This document shows positions 5,507 to 12,232 of a stretch of 13,461 nt of DNA, piece by piece (within the stretch, counting starts at the first letter, position 1; every line of letters starts with the position of its first letter). The notes under the pieces were generated by a model. The model worked only from the letters and a program-made list of their open reading frames with translations. It was not told the DNA's origin and ran no database searches. The translations under genes and the position numbers were made by a program. This DNA comes from Niastella sp. (GTDB lineage Bacteria; Bacteroidota; Bacteroidia; Chitinophagales; Chitinophagaceae): assembly GCA_021154515.1 (NCBI GenBank), contig JAJKIL010000200.1, positions 1 through 13,461 on the forward strand, in the 5' to 3' direction.

Positions 5507-7501
5507 ATGAGCACTAACAGCCATCCTCGATTTGTATCTGCTAACACTACTCGCCGCAATCCCTTTCATAAGGCCTTCAAACATACATTTTTTTATATCC
5601 TGCTTTTTTGTTTTGCAAACAATAGTTATTCACAGTTGCCCGATTCCATGGTGATTGAAGCTTCTGATATCCGCTTTCAGAAAGCAATAGGCAAACAAAC
5701 CCTGTTCACTTCAGCGCCTAAACACTGGGTAACAGATGCAGATATATACAAATTGCCCTATAAACAAACCCCGGGTCATTACTTACCGCATGACCTGCCG
5801 GGCTGGCTGGTTGAACAGGATTGTTTTTTACAATTTGCTTTAAAGAACAGCGCCGATACCGCCATTTCCGTCTGTTTTATCCCGGGTTCCTACTGCCGCC
5901 TTATCACACTCTTTAAAGCGCAGATCGATGATATTCCGGGCACGTTGACCCGGTTGCCCGACACCCTTATTAACGACAGCCGCAATGCGGGCGTAAAACG
6001 CATCCATTTGCAACCGCATGAAGAAGCCGTGTTTTTCTGCCGGTTCAACTTTGTGCGTACCAATGTAAACTCCCTCATTCCCCGCCTTATCATGGACGAT
6101 TACCTCAAGCAGTGGACCACATTACTACGTGAACGCGATGGCATGTTGTATGTGTTTACCTATACTGTATCGGGCGTATTGCTGTTCATGATCTTTTATT
6201 CACTGGCGGTGTATATTCAAAGCAGGAACAAGGAATTTATCTTTTATGCCTGGTACACCTTTCTTACCTGCTCTTTGTTGTTCCTGAAATCGTATCTCGA
6301 TACCAGCGCGAACTGGTTCAATTATTTCTATGAAGAGTATCTTGATTTTATGATCATGACGGCCAGTGTGGTCGTTTACCAGATCTTCATGCGCAAGTTC
6401 ATCAACAGCAAAGAGGTGTACCCGTTACTTGATAAAATACTTCGTTATTTCAATATCCTGCTCATTTGCGCCAGTATTGTTTTTTCCTTTGTTTACTTTT
6501 TTACCGACTGGTATATTATGCTGAACATTATGGAGAACGCTATCAAACAGCTGTTCTTTGTAACCGGCGTGGTGTTCATTGCATACAGCATTAAAAAGAA
6601 GAACCCGTTGCTGAACTACCTGGCGGCCGGTAATTTTTCGCTGATCGCATTGTCGGTTATTTCTTATATTATCATCCTTACCGGCTGGAAACTGGTCAAG
6701 AACGATCCCACTTCTATTTTTAACCGGGCGCTGTTCTATTACGAATTTGGACTGGTGTTGGAACTGGGGTTCTTTTTGTCGGGTTTGGCGTTCAAGAACC
6801 GGCGCGATATCATCGAGCGGGTAAAAGAACGCGAGCGCCTGAAGCTGGAAAATGAGCGTAAAGAATTTGATAAACAAATGGCGGTAATGGCGGCCAAACA
6901 GGAAGAGCGGAACCGCATTTCGGCCGATATGCACGACGAACTGGGTTCGGGCGTTACAGCCATCAGGCTGATGAGCGAGATCATGAAGAGCCGGTTGAAA
7001 GGCGATGTGGTGCCCGAGCTGGAAAAAATCTCCAACTCAGCCAATGAACTGCTGGGTAAGATGAACACCATCATCTGGACCATGAAAAGCAGTAACGACA
7101 CGCTGGAAAGTCTCATCGCCTACATCAGGGCGCACGCCATTGAATATTTCGACAGCACCCCTATTGAATGTAAAGTGCAACTGCCTGCCCTGATACCGCA
7201 GGCTGAAGTAAGCGGCGAAAAAAGAAGGAATATCTTCCTGAGTATAAAAGAGGCGCTGAACAATGCCATGAAACACTCTCAAGCCTCGCAGATACAGATC
7301 ATTATTTCCACCAACGACAAATTGCTGATGATAAAGATCTGTGATAATGGCGTGGGCATCGACGCCGATAAACTGCGCCGTTTCGGCAATGGTCTCAGCA
7401 ACATGCGCCGTCGCATGGAAAGCATTGACGGTTCTTTCAAAATTGAAAGTAAAATCGAATCTGAGAAGAACTGCGTGCTGACCTTTGAAGCGCCAATCTA
7501 G
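5507..7501 (+). CDS. seven-TM sensor histidine kinase (HisKA_3/HATPase_c)
   Basis: A 664-residue membrane kinase. It starts with a cytoplasmic tail and a signal-anchor-like segment (26-38), followed by an extracytoplasmic domain (about 42-210) that resembles the 7TMR-DISM extracellular domain. About seven membrane segments lie between 213 and 430. A coiled-coil linker rich in Glu/Lys/Arg (430-465) leads into a HisKA_3 dimerisation domain with the phospho-acceptor His476 in ISADMHDELGSG. The HATPase_c domain has the N box KEALNNAMKH (581-590), G1 CDNGVGID (612-619) and G2 FGNGLSNMRRR (626-636). It should phosphorylate a NarL/LuxR-type response regulator, but none lies next to it. The signal is unknown. 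A weak -7-like TACTTTCA lies at 5459-5466, and a CCCGG/CCGGG hairpin lies at 5483-5499 just before the ATG. Confidence 0.93.
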   Translation: MSTNSHPRFVSANTTRRNPFHKAFKHTFFYILLFCFANNSYSQLPDSMVIEASDIRFQKAIGKQTLFTSAPKHWVTDADIYKLPYKQTPGHYLPHDLPGWLVEQDCFLQFALKNSADTAISVCFIPGSYCRLITLFKAQIDDIPGTLTRLPDTLINDSRNAGVKRIHLQPHEEAVFFCRFNFVRTNVNSLIPRLIMDDYLKQWTTLLRERDGMLYVFTYTVSGVLLFMIFYSLAVYIQSRNKEFIFYAWYTFLTCSLLFLKSYLDTSANWFNYFYEEYLDFMIMTASVVVYQIFMRKFINSKEVYPLLDKILRYFNILLICASIVFSFVYFFTDWYIMLNIMENAIKQLFFVTGVVFIAYSIKKKNPLLNYLAAGNFSLIALSVISYIIILTGWKLVKNDPTSIFNRALFYYEFGLVLELGFFLSGLAFKNRRDIIERVKERERLKLENERKEFDKQMAVMAAKQEERNRISADMHDELGSGVTAIRLMSEIMKSRLKGDVVPELEKISNSANELLGKMNTIIWTMKSSNDTLESLIAYIRAHAIEYFDSTPIECKVQLPALIPQAEVSGEKRRNIFLSIKEALNNAMKHSQASQIQIIISTNDKLLMIKICDNGVGIDADKLRRFGNGLSNMRRRMESIDGSFKIESKIESEKNCVLTFEAPI

Positions 7502-7515
7502 TTGCCGGTTTGCCC

Positions 7516-7908
7516 TTACCCCTTTCCTTTCCAAACTCCCAGGAACAGGAAAATCCATCCTACGATGAAGAATACTCCACCAATTGGTGTAATGGCGCCT
7601 ATACCACGCAGCCCAACCGTGTTGGTAGCCTGTAGTGCGGTTAGTATGTATAAAGAACCAGAGAATAGTATAATACCAATGATGAAGCACACGCCTGCAT
7701 ATTGCAGATTACTGCCGGGGAAGCTTCCAAATAAAATAGATGCAGCTAATAATGCAAATACATGGTAGAATTGGTAACGCACCCCGGTTTCAAAGGTAGT
7801 AATGGTTTCGGGGCCCACAATCTTCTTTAATCCGTGTGCGCCAAATGCGCCGAGGGCAACGGCCAGTGCGCCTAAAATGGCGGCCGTTTGCAAAAATCCT
7901 TTATGCAT
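7516..7908 (-). CDS. DUF423 family small membrane protein
   Basis: A 130-residue protein with four predicted membrane segments. It has the characteristic N-terminus of the DUF423 (YgdD-like) family: GALAVALGAFGAHGLK at about 13-28, then FETGVRYQFYHVFALL and the C-terminal IGGVFFIVGWIFL. The family is widespread and its molecular function is not established. The start overlaps the end of aroK by 8 bases, so the two are translationally coupled in an operon. The last codon is 14 bp from the end of the convergent histidine kinase gene, and no hairpin terminator is visible there. Confidence 0.92.
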   Translation of the reverse strand: MHKGFLQTAAILGALAVALGAFGAHGLKKIVGPETITTFETGVRYQFYHVFALLAASILFGSFPGSNLQYAGVCFIIGIILFSGSLYILTALQATNTVGLRGIGAITPIGGVFFIVGWIFLFLGVWKGKG

Positions 7909-8410
7909 GTAATACGGTTTGAATAAAGTCGTTCATGGATATGGCATCTTCCTTAGTGATAATTACATCAGCCTGTTCATAATACATGCGGCGTTCGTTC
8001 AGTTTACGAATGATGAAATGTTTCAGGTCTTCGTCCTCAATATCTTTCAGTAATGGCCGTTGTACGCGCTCTTTCAATAGCCGGTGCAGCAATACATCAA
8101 CCTGTGTATTAAGCCATACCACCGTGCCATACTTTTTCATGAATTCGATGTTGTTAAAGAAACAGGGGGTGCCGCCGCCACAGGACAATACCATGTTTGT
8201 ATTTTCATCTACTATCTTTTCCAGCACTTGTTTTTCCCTGTTGCGAAAGTATTCTTCGCCCGATTCGCCAAATATCTCCGGGATGCTTCGCTTTTCTTCG
8301 GCAACGATCACTTCGTCCAGATCATAGAACGGTAAACTTAACTTTTGCGCCACTTGTTTTCCCCAATGTGTTTTTCCGGAACCCATGAAACCGATTAAGA
8401 ATATCCTCAT
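7901..8410 (-). CDS. aroK: shikimate kinase
   Basis: A 169-residue P-loop kinase of normal length. It has Walker A GFMGSGKT (7-14), the shikimate-binding Asp32 in FYDLDE, Arg56/Arg58 in EYFRNRE, the GGG triplet 78-80 in LSCGGGTP, and the lid motif VQRPLL (116-121). It phosphorylates the 3-hydroxyl of shikimate with ATP, the fifth step of the chorismate pathway, in the cytosol. It is the middle gene of a - strand operon, 11 bp behind the acyl-CoA dehydrogenase and overlapping the DUF423 gene by 8 bases. Its partner aro genes are not in the window. Confidence 0.97.
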   Translation of the reverse strand: MRIFLIGFMGSGKTHWGKQVAQKLSLPFYDLDEVIVAEEKRSIPEIFGESGEEYFRNREKQVLEKIVDENTNMVLSCGGGTPCFFNNIEFMKKYGTVVWLNTQVDVLLHRLLKERVQRPLLKDIEDEDLKHFIIRKLNERRMYYEQADVIITKEDAISMNDFIQTVLHA

Positions 8411-8421
8411 TACGTCGCAAG

Positions 8422-9606
8422 TTATTTAAAAGCGTTGAAACCAGTTACATCCATACCAGTGATCAGCAAATGTATGTCATGAGTCCCTTCGTAGGTAATA
8501 ACACTTTCAATATTCATCATATGGCGCATTACGGCGTATTCGCCGGTAATGCCGCTGCCACCCAGTATCTGCCGGGCCTCACGGGCAATAGCGGCTGCAA
8601 TTTCGCATCCATTGCGTTTGGCCATGCTTACCTGCTGCGGGGTGGCCTTTTCTTCATTCATCAGGATGCCCAGCCGCCAGTTGAGTAACTGGGCCTTGGT
8701 GATCTCGGTGATCATTTCGGCCAGTTTTTTTTGTTGCAGCTGAAATGCCCCGATGGGTTTATCGAACTGCTGGCGCTCTTTGGAATAGCGCAGGGCTGTA
8801 TCATAACAATCCATAGCGGCCCCTACCGACCCCCAGGCTATTCCGTAGCGGGCCTTGGTTAAACAGCTCAATGGACCTTTTAATCCTTTTACATTGGGAA
8901 GAATATTTTCCTTGGGCACTTTTACATTGTCAAATACCAGTTCGCCGGTTGCAGAAGCCCGCAAGCTCCATTTATTATGGGTAAGGGGCGCTGTAAAGCC
9001 TTTCATGCCTCTTTCCACGATCAGGCCGCGTACTTCGCCTTGTTCGTCCTTGGCCCATACAATGGCCACTTTTGCATAGGGGGCATTGCTGATCCACATT
9101 TTGGCGCCGTTTAGTATTACATGGTCGCCTGCATCGGTAAAATGGGTGGTCATACCGCCCGGGTCGCTGCCATGGTCGGGTTCCGTTAACCCAAAACAAC
9201 CCAGCCACTCGCCGTTGGCCAGCTTGGGCAGGTATTTGCGCCGCTGGTCTTCACTGCCGTATTCAAAAATAGGGAACATTACCAGGGATCCCTGTACGGA
9301 GGCGGTTGACCGCACACCACTATCGCCCCGCTCCAGTTCCTGCATCATTAACCCGTAGCTGATATAATCCAGCCCGCCACCGCCGTATTCAACCGGGATG
9401 GTAGGGCCAAAGCAGCCGAGCTCGCCCATTTGCTGAACGATCTGTTCGGGGAACTCCGACTTTTGGGCATACTCTTCAATAATGGGGGATATTTCTCTTT
9501 TCACGTAATTGCGAACAGACTCTCTGACAAGTTTCTGTTCGTCGGTCAATAGCTCATCCAATAAGAAGTAATCCGGGCTGGTGAACAAATCGGTTCTGGT
9601 ACCCAT
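8422..9606 (-). CDS. gcdH: acyl-CoA dehydrogenase, glutaryl-CoA dehydrogenase type
   Basis: A 394-residue flavoenzyme with the three acyl-CoA dehydrogenase domains. Seen motifs are GVRSTASVQGSLVM (97-110), CFGLTEPDHGSDPG (137-150), KWSLRASATGELVFDNVKVP (212-231), ARYGIAW (252-258) and QILGGSGITGEY (346-357). TYEGTHDIH (371-379) carries the catalytic base Glu373. Arg99 matches the residue that binds the substrate's free carboxylate in glutaryl-CoA dehydrogenases, and the whole reads close to the human GCDH sequence as I recall it. The expected reaction is FAD-dependent oxidation and decarboxylation of glutaryl-CoA to crotonyl-CoA, in lysine or tryptophan breakdown; a related short-chain acyl-CoA substrate cannot be excluded. 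It is the first gene of the operon with aroK and DUF423. Confidence 0.88.
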   Translation of the reverse strand: MGTRTDLFTSPDYFLLDELLTDEQKLVRESVRNYVKREISPIIEEYAQKSEFPEQIVQQMGELGCFGPTIPVEYGGGGLDYISYGLMMQELERGDSGVRSTASVQGSLVMFPIFEYGSEDQRRKYLPKLANGEWLGCFGLTEPDHGSDPGGMTTHFTDAGDHVILNGAKMWISNAPYAKVAIVWAKDEQGEVRGLIVERGMKGFTAPLTHNKWSLRASATGELVFDNVKVPKENILPNVKGLKGPLSCLTKARYGIAWGSVGAAMDCYDTALRYSKERQQFDKPIGAFQLQQKKLAEMITEITKAQLLNWRLGILMNEEKATPQQVSMAKRNGCEIAAAIAREARQILGGSGITGEYAVMRHMMNIESVITYEGTHDIHLLITGMDVTGFNAFK

Positions 9607-9631
9607 GACTGACTGATTTTCGATATTACGC

Positions 9632-9639
9632 TAAAAGTA
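9632..9639 (-). promoter_or_regulatory. candidate -7 box of the acyl-CoA dehydrogenase/aroK/DUF423 operon
   Basis: On the - strand the sequence TACTTTTA lies 25 bases before the start codon at 9606, one base from the TAnnTTTG consensus. A TTTC about 21 bases further upstream is a poor -33 box. It is the best match in the gap for the - strand operon. Confidence 0.4.
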
Positions 9640-9663
9640 AGAAAAACTAAATTAGTAACCGAA

Positions 9664-9711
9664 ACCATCTAACCACCTCCCCCACCCATCAAGCCATTTA
9701 ACCATTTAGCC
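9664..9711. repeat. short CCATTTAACC-type direct repeats
   Basis: CCATCTAACC (9665-9674), CCATTTAACC (9694-9703) and CCATTTAGCC (9702-9711) are related ten-base units, separated by a C-rich stretch. They lie in the gap between the divergent acyl-CoA dehydrogenase and sigma factor genes, upstream of both promoters. No function is evident. Confidence 0.5.
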
Positions 9712-9740
9712 TAACATTAGCCATAAAAACAACGTTCGTG

Positions 9741-9768
9741 CAACATGCGGGTAAAACCCATGTCTCTT
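9741..9768 (+). promoter_or_regulatory. candidate ECF-type promoter of the sigma factor operon
   Basis: CAACAT (9741-9746) followed after 15 bases by GTCTCT (9762-9767) fits the general ECF pattern of an AAC -35 core and a GTC -10 core. It lies about 30 bases before the sigma factor start. The spacer contains GGGT-AAA-ACCC (9749-9759), a small inverted repeat. Self-activation by the sigma factor encoded downstream is usual for this class and is inferred here. Confidence 0.5.
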
Positions 9769-9797
9769 ATGTAAACAAATAACCTAAACAGATCATT

Positions 9798-10349
9798 TTG
9801 GAGCTGACTGCAAACATTATCCGGGATGAACTGGTGGAACGATGTAAACAGGGCGACACCCAAAGTTTTCAAACATTGTACCGCCAATATTCCAAAGCTA
9901 TGTTTAACACCAGTTTACGCATCGTAAACAACACAGCCGACGCTGAGGATGTGCTGCAGGAGTCGTTCCTGGACGCATTTCGCTCCCTGCATGACTTTCA
10001 TTACCGCAGCACCTTTGGGGCCTGGCTAAAAAAGATCGTTATCAATAAATCGATCAACATCCTGCGCAAGCGGCGGAATGACCTGGTTGATATGGAAAGC
10101 ACCGAACTGCAGATTGTACCGGAGGAGGAAGGCATTAATGAGGAAGCAATGCAGTACCGGGTAGAAGAAGTAAAGAAAATGATCACCCGGCTGCCCGATG
10201 GCTACCGAACGGTGTTAAGCCTGTACCTGCTGGAAGGGTATGACCATGAAGAAATTTCACAGATATTGAATATTTCCCATAATACGGTACGCACCCAGTA
10301 CGTACGCGCCAAACAAAAACTGCTGACTTTAATTAAACAAGGAGTGTGA
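9798..10349 (+). CDS. ECF RNA polymerase sigma factor (TTG start)
   Basis: A 183-residue ECF sigma-70 factor. Region 2 runs from about 13 to 80 (CKQGDTQSFQTLYRQYSKAM, AEDVLQESFLDAF, FGAWLKKIVINKSIN). Region 4 runs from about 125 to 178 (LPDGYRTVLSLYLLEGYDHE, then the helix-turn-helix EEISQILNISHNTVRTQYVRA). Regions 1 and 3 are absent, as usual. A stop at 9780-9782 limits the frame upstream, and no ATG occurs before residue 35, inside region 2; TTG at 9798 is therefore the likely start, giving MELTANII. It heads a three-gene operon with only 3 bp to the next gene, and a candidate ECF-type promoter lies just upstream. Confidence 0.93.
   Translation: MELTANIIRDELVERCKQGDTQSFQTLYRQYSKAMFNTSLRIVNNTADAEDVLQESFLDAFRSLHDFHYRSTFGAWLKKIVINKSINILRKRRNDLVDMESTELQIVPEEEGINEEAMQYRVEEVKKMITRLPDGYRTVLSLYLLEGYDHEEISQILNISHNTVRTQYVRAKQKLLTLIKQGV
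10339..10346 (+). promoter_or_regulatory. Shine-Dalgarno-like site for the TM protein gene
   Basis: AAGGAGTG lies at 10339-10346 inside the end of the sigma factor gene, with AGGAG about 8 bases before ATG 10353. It is notable because clear Shine-Dalgarno sequences are rare in this phylum and in this window. It supports the chosen start. Confidence 0.5.
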
Positions 10350-10352
10350 AAT

Positions 10353-10982
10353 ATGAGTAAAGGTTTAGAGCAATTTATTCGTGATAACCGCGACCAGTTT
10401 GATTCGGAGGAACCCGGCGATCAGCTATGGAAAAAACTGGAAAAGGAACTTACCGAGCAACAACCAAACAACCAACAACAAAAAAGCAAGGGACAGAAAA
10501 TAATTGTACTTACCATTCTTCGCTGGAGCGCGGCAGCCGCCATACTGATACTGGCCGGCATAGGTATTTTCTCCCTGTTAAATAACCGTTCATCCGATGG
10601 AGGTATTGTGCAGCATCAACCAGCACCCATCGATACCCCGACTACAAATGATCAACTGTTGAAAGAGATAAACCCTGGCTATGCGCGGGAGGTATCTCAG
10701 TTCACCCAGCTCATTGAGATGAAACAAAATGAGTTGAAAGAAATTGAAAAAGAAGATCCCAACCTGTATAAAAAGTTTGTCACTGGTATTGATAAACTCG
10801 ACAGCTCGTACAACGCGTTGAAAAAAGAGCTGCCGGAAAATCCTAACCGTGAACAATTACTCGAGGCTATGATTGAGAACTTAAGGCTGCAGACTGAAAT
10901 ACTCAATCAACAATTAAGCATCATCAATCAAATCAAAGCATCAAAAAGCAACAATCATGAAAGTAATTTTAAGAAGACATAG
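10353..10982 (+). CDS. single-TM protein in anti-sigma factor position
   Basis: A 209-residue protein. The N-terminal part is short, cytoplasmic and charged (1-48, with DQLWKKLEKEL). One membrane segment covers about 50-76 (VLTILRWSAAAAILILAGIG...). A periplasmic part of about 130 residues follows, mostly helical with heptad-like Leu/Ile spacing at 115-195 (FTQLIEMKQNELKEIEKE, LLEAMIENLRLQTEILNQQL), suggesting a coiled coil. Position and topology match membrane-bound anti-sigma factors, but the N-terminal part is short and I see no zinc-binding HxxxCxxC motif or recognised anti-sigma domain. It lies 3 bp after the sigma factor and overlaps the next gene by 26 bases, so all three are co-transcribed and coupled. 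Binding to the sigma factor is inference. Confidence 0.85.
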   Translation: MSKGLEQFIRDNRDQFDSEEPGDQLWKKLEKELTEQQPNNQQQKSKGQKIIVLTILRWSAAAAILILAGIGIFSLLNNRSSDGGIVQHQPAPIDTPTTNDQLLKEINPGYAREVSQFTQLIEMKQNELKEIEKEDPNLYKKFVTGIDKLDSSYNALKKELPENPNREQLLEAMIENLRLQTEILNQQLSIINQIKASKSNNHESNFKKT

Positions 10983-11967
10983 ATTCCCCTTATTTATCGC
11001 GCTGCTACTACTGACGACACAGGTATTTGCCGAGGGCCCTTTAGTTGAAAAAAAGAAAACCTACACCAAATCCTATAGCGTTAGCAACAGTGATAAAATT
11101 TCTTTGACCAACCAGTTTGGTGAAATGAAAATAAACACCTGGGACAAGAATGAAGTAAGTGTTACGGTAACTATTACCGCCGAGGCCCAAACCGATGAAA
11201 AAGCCCAGTCCATTCTCGATAACATCAGCATAGAAGATGGCAAAAGCGGCGATGGCATATTCTTCAAAACAAAGTTGGACAAAAACAAAGACAATAAAGA
11301 TCAACAGTGGAGCAAGGGTGAAAAGCAAGGCTTTCATATTGACTATGTAGTATATGCTCCTGCCCGCAATCCTTTACAGGCTAAGAATGAATTTGGTCCC
11401 ATGACCATTGGAGACTACGCTGGCGAGGTAACACTTGAAAGCAAATTCGGCAGCCTTACTACCGGCAAGCTGAACAATGTAAAAAAAGTGGTGATTGAAT
11501 TTGGCAAGGGAACTATCGGCAGCATCAGCAACGGCAGCCTGGTGATTAAATTCTCAAAGGCCGCTATCGATAACCTCGACGGTTCTGTAAATGCTGTTTT
11601 TGAATATTGTGATATCGCCAAATTGCGGGTTGATAACAGCACCAAGGCGCTTACCATTAAGAACAGTTTTTCGAACCTGTACCTTGACCTGAACACCAAT
11701 ATCTCAGCCAATTTTGACATCAGCACCAATTTTGGCGACCTGCATAACAAAACCAATTTCGAGATAAAGGAAGAGGGCGACAATGACGATAGCCATGGCC
11801 CCCGGTTTAACAAACGCTACCAGGGCAAGGCCGGCAGTGGCAATACCGAAATGAAGATAAAATCAGAATACGGTCAAATAACGCTGGGCCATAACCTAAA
11901 TATAGATATGAATAAGGAGAAGAATAAAGAGAAGGATAAGGATAAAAAAGGGACTGTTCGAATTTAA
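10957..11967 (+). CDS. secreted DUF4097-like beta-rich protein
   Basis: A 336-residue protein with a cleavable signal peptide (RRHRFPLFIALLLLTTQVFA, cut near 25). The mature part is beta-strand rich with a recurring turn motif: NQFGEM (52-57), NEFGPM (144-149), SKFGSL (162-167), EFGKGT (181-186), TNFGDL (257-262) and SEYGQI (303-308). This rhythm fits a DUF4097-type putative adhesin fold, a right-handed beta solenoid or similar. The C-terminal tail is strongly Lys-rich (about 320-331, KEKNKEKDKDKK). It is expected in the periplasm or at the outer membrane; function unknown. It is the last gene of the ECF operon, and its start lies 26 bases inside the preceding gene in another frame. Confidence 0.85.
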   Translation: MKVILRRHRFPLFIALLLLTTQVFAEGPLVEKKKTYTKSYSVSNSDKISLTNQFGEMKINTWDKNEVSVTVTITAEAQTDEKAQSILDNISIEDGKSGDGIFFKTKLDKNKDNKDQQWSKGEKQGFHIDYVVYAPARNPLQAKNEFGPMTIGDYAGEVTLESKFGSLTTGKLNNVKKVVIEFGKGTIGSISNGSLVIKFSKAAIDNLDGSVNAVFEYCDIAKLRVDNSTKALTIKNSFSNLYLDLNTNISANFDISTNFGDLHNKTNFEIKEEGDNDDSHGPRFNKRYQGKAGSGNTEMKIKSEYGQITLGHNLNIDMNKEKNKEKDKDKKGTVRI

Positions 11968-11977
11968 GTGTAGCTAT

Positions 11978-12035
11978 GAGTTAACCAGTAGACGAGTTAA
12001 CAAGTTGATGGAGTTGACAGGGGTCACCTTTCACG
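11978..12035 (-). repeat. tandem GTCAAC/GTTAAC intergenic repeat, copy B (inverted)
   Basis: Read on the - strand, this stretch begins CGTGAAAGG (12027-12035). TGTCAACTCC, ATCAACTTG, TTAACTCG and a final GGTTAACTC follow. It is a shorter inverted relative of copy A at 5339-5450, with the same unit order. It begins 10 bases after the last gene of the ECF operon. Confidence 0.75.
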
Positions 12036-12055
12036 AAATTCAATTAGCAGTCAGC

Positions 12056-12114
12056 AGAGTCTTCGACTCTCTACAACGGGTTTCCCCCTGACAGAATAGT
12101 TGGGGGGTCCCGTT
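12056..12114 (+). terminator. two hairpins downstream of the ECF operon
   Basis: A perfect 6-bp hairpin AGAGTC-TTC-GACTCT (12056-12070) is followed by a larger one. In the larger hairpin AACGGG (12075-12080) pairs with CCCGTT (12109-12114), and CCCCC (12084-12088) pairs with GGGGG inside it around a 13- to 14-base loop. TTTTAAAA follows the second, so it could act as a weak terminator. Structured RNA of another kind is possible. Confidence 0.5.
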
Positions 12115-12127
12115 TTAAAATAAGGAA

Positions 12128-12161
12128 GGGGCCGTATCAAAGTATGATACAGCCCCTTTTT
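12128..12161 (+). terminator. strong rho-independent terminator of the ECF operon
   Basis: GGGGCCGTATCA (12128-12139) pairs with TGATACAGCCCC (12145-12156), a 12-bp stem with one mismatch and a 5-base loop. A TTTTTA tail follows on the + strand. It separates the ECF operon from the convergent DUF4302 gene and could serve both partly, since the other side reads CCCCTTCCTTATTTT on the - strand. Confidence 0.9.
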
Positions 12162-12232
12162 ATTCTCGTTTACTTTTGATACATCCGCTTCCCAATCATC
12201 CCATACATCCCAACTTTCCCGGTTCAGACAAT

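Noticed and set aside
7037..7690. A 217-residue - strand open frame opposite the histidine kinase C-terminus.
   Set aside because: It is antisense to the conserved HATPase domain and runs on into the DUF423 gene in another frame; it has no recognisable features.
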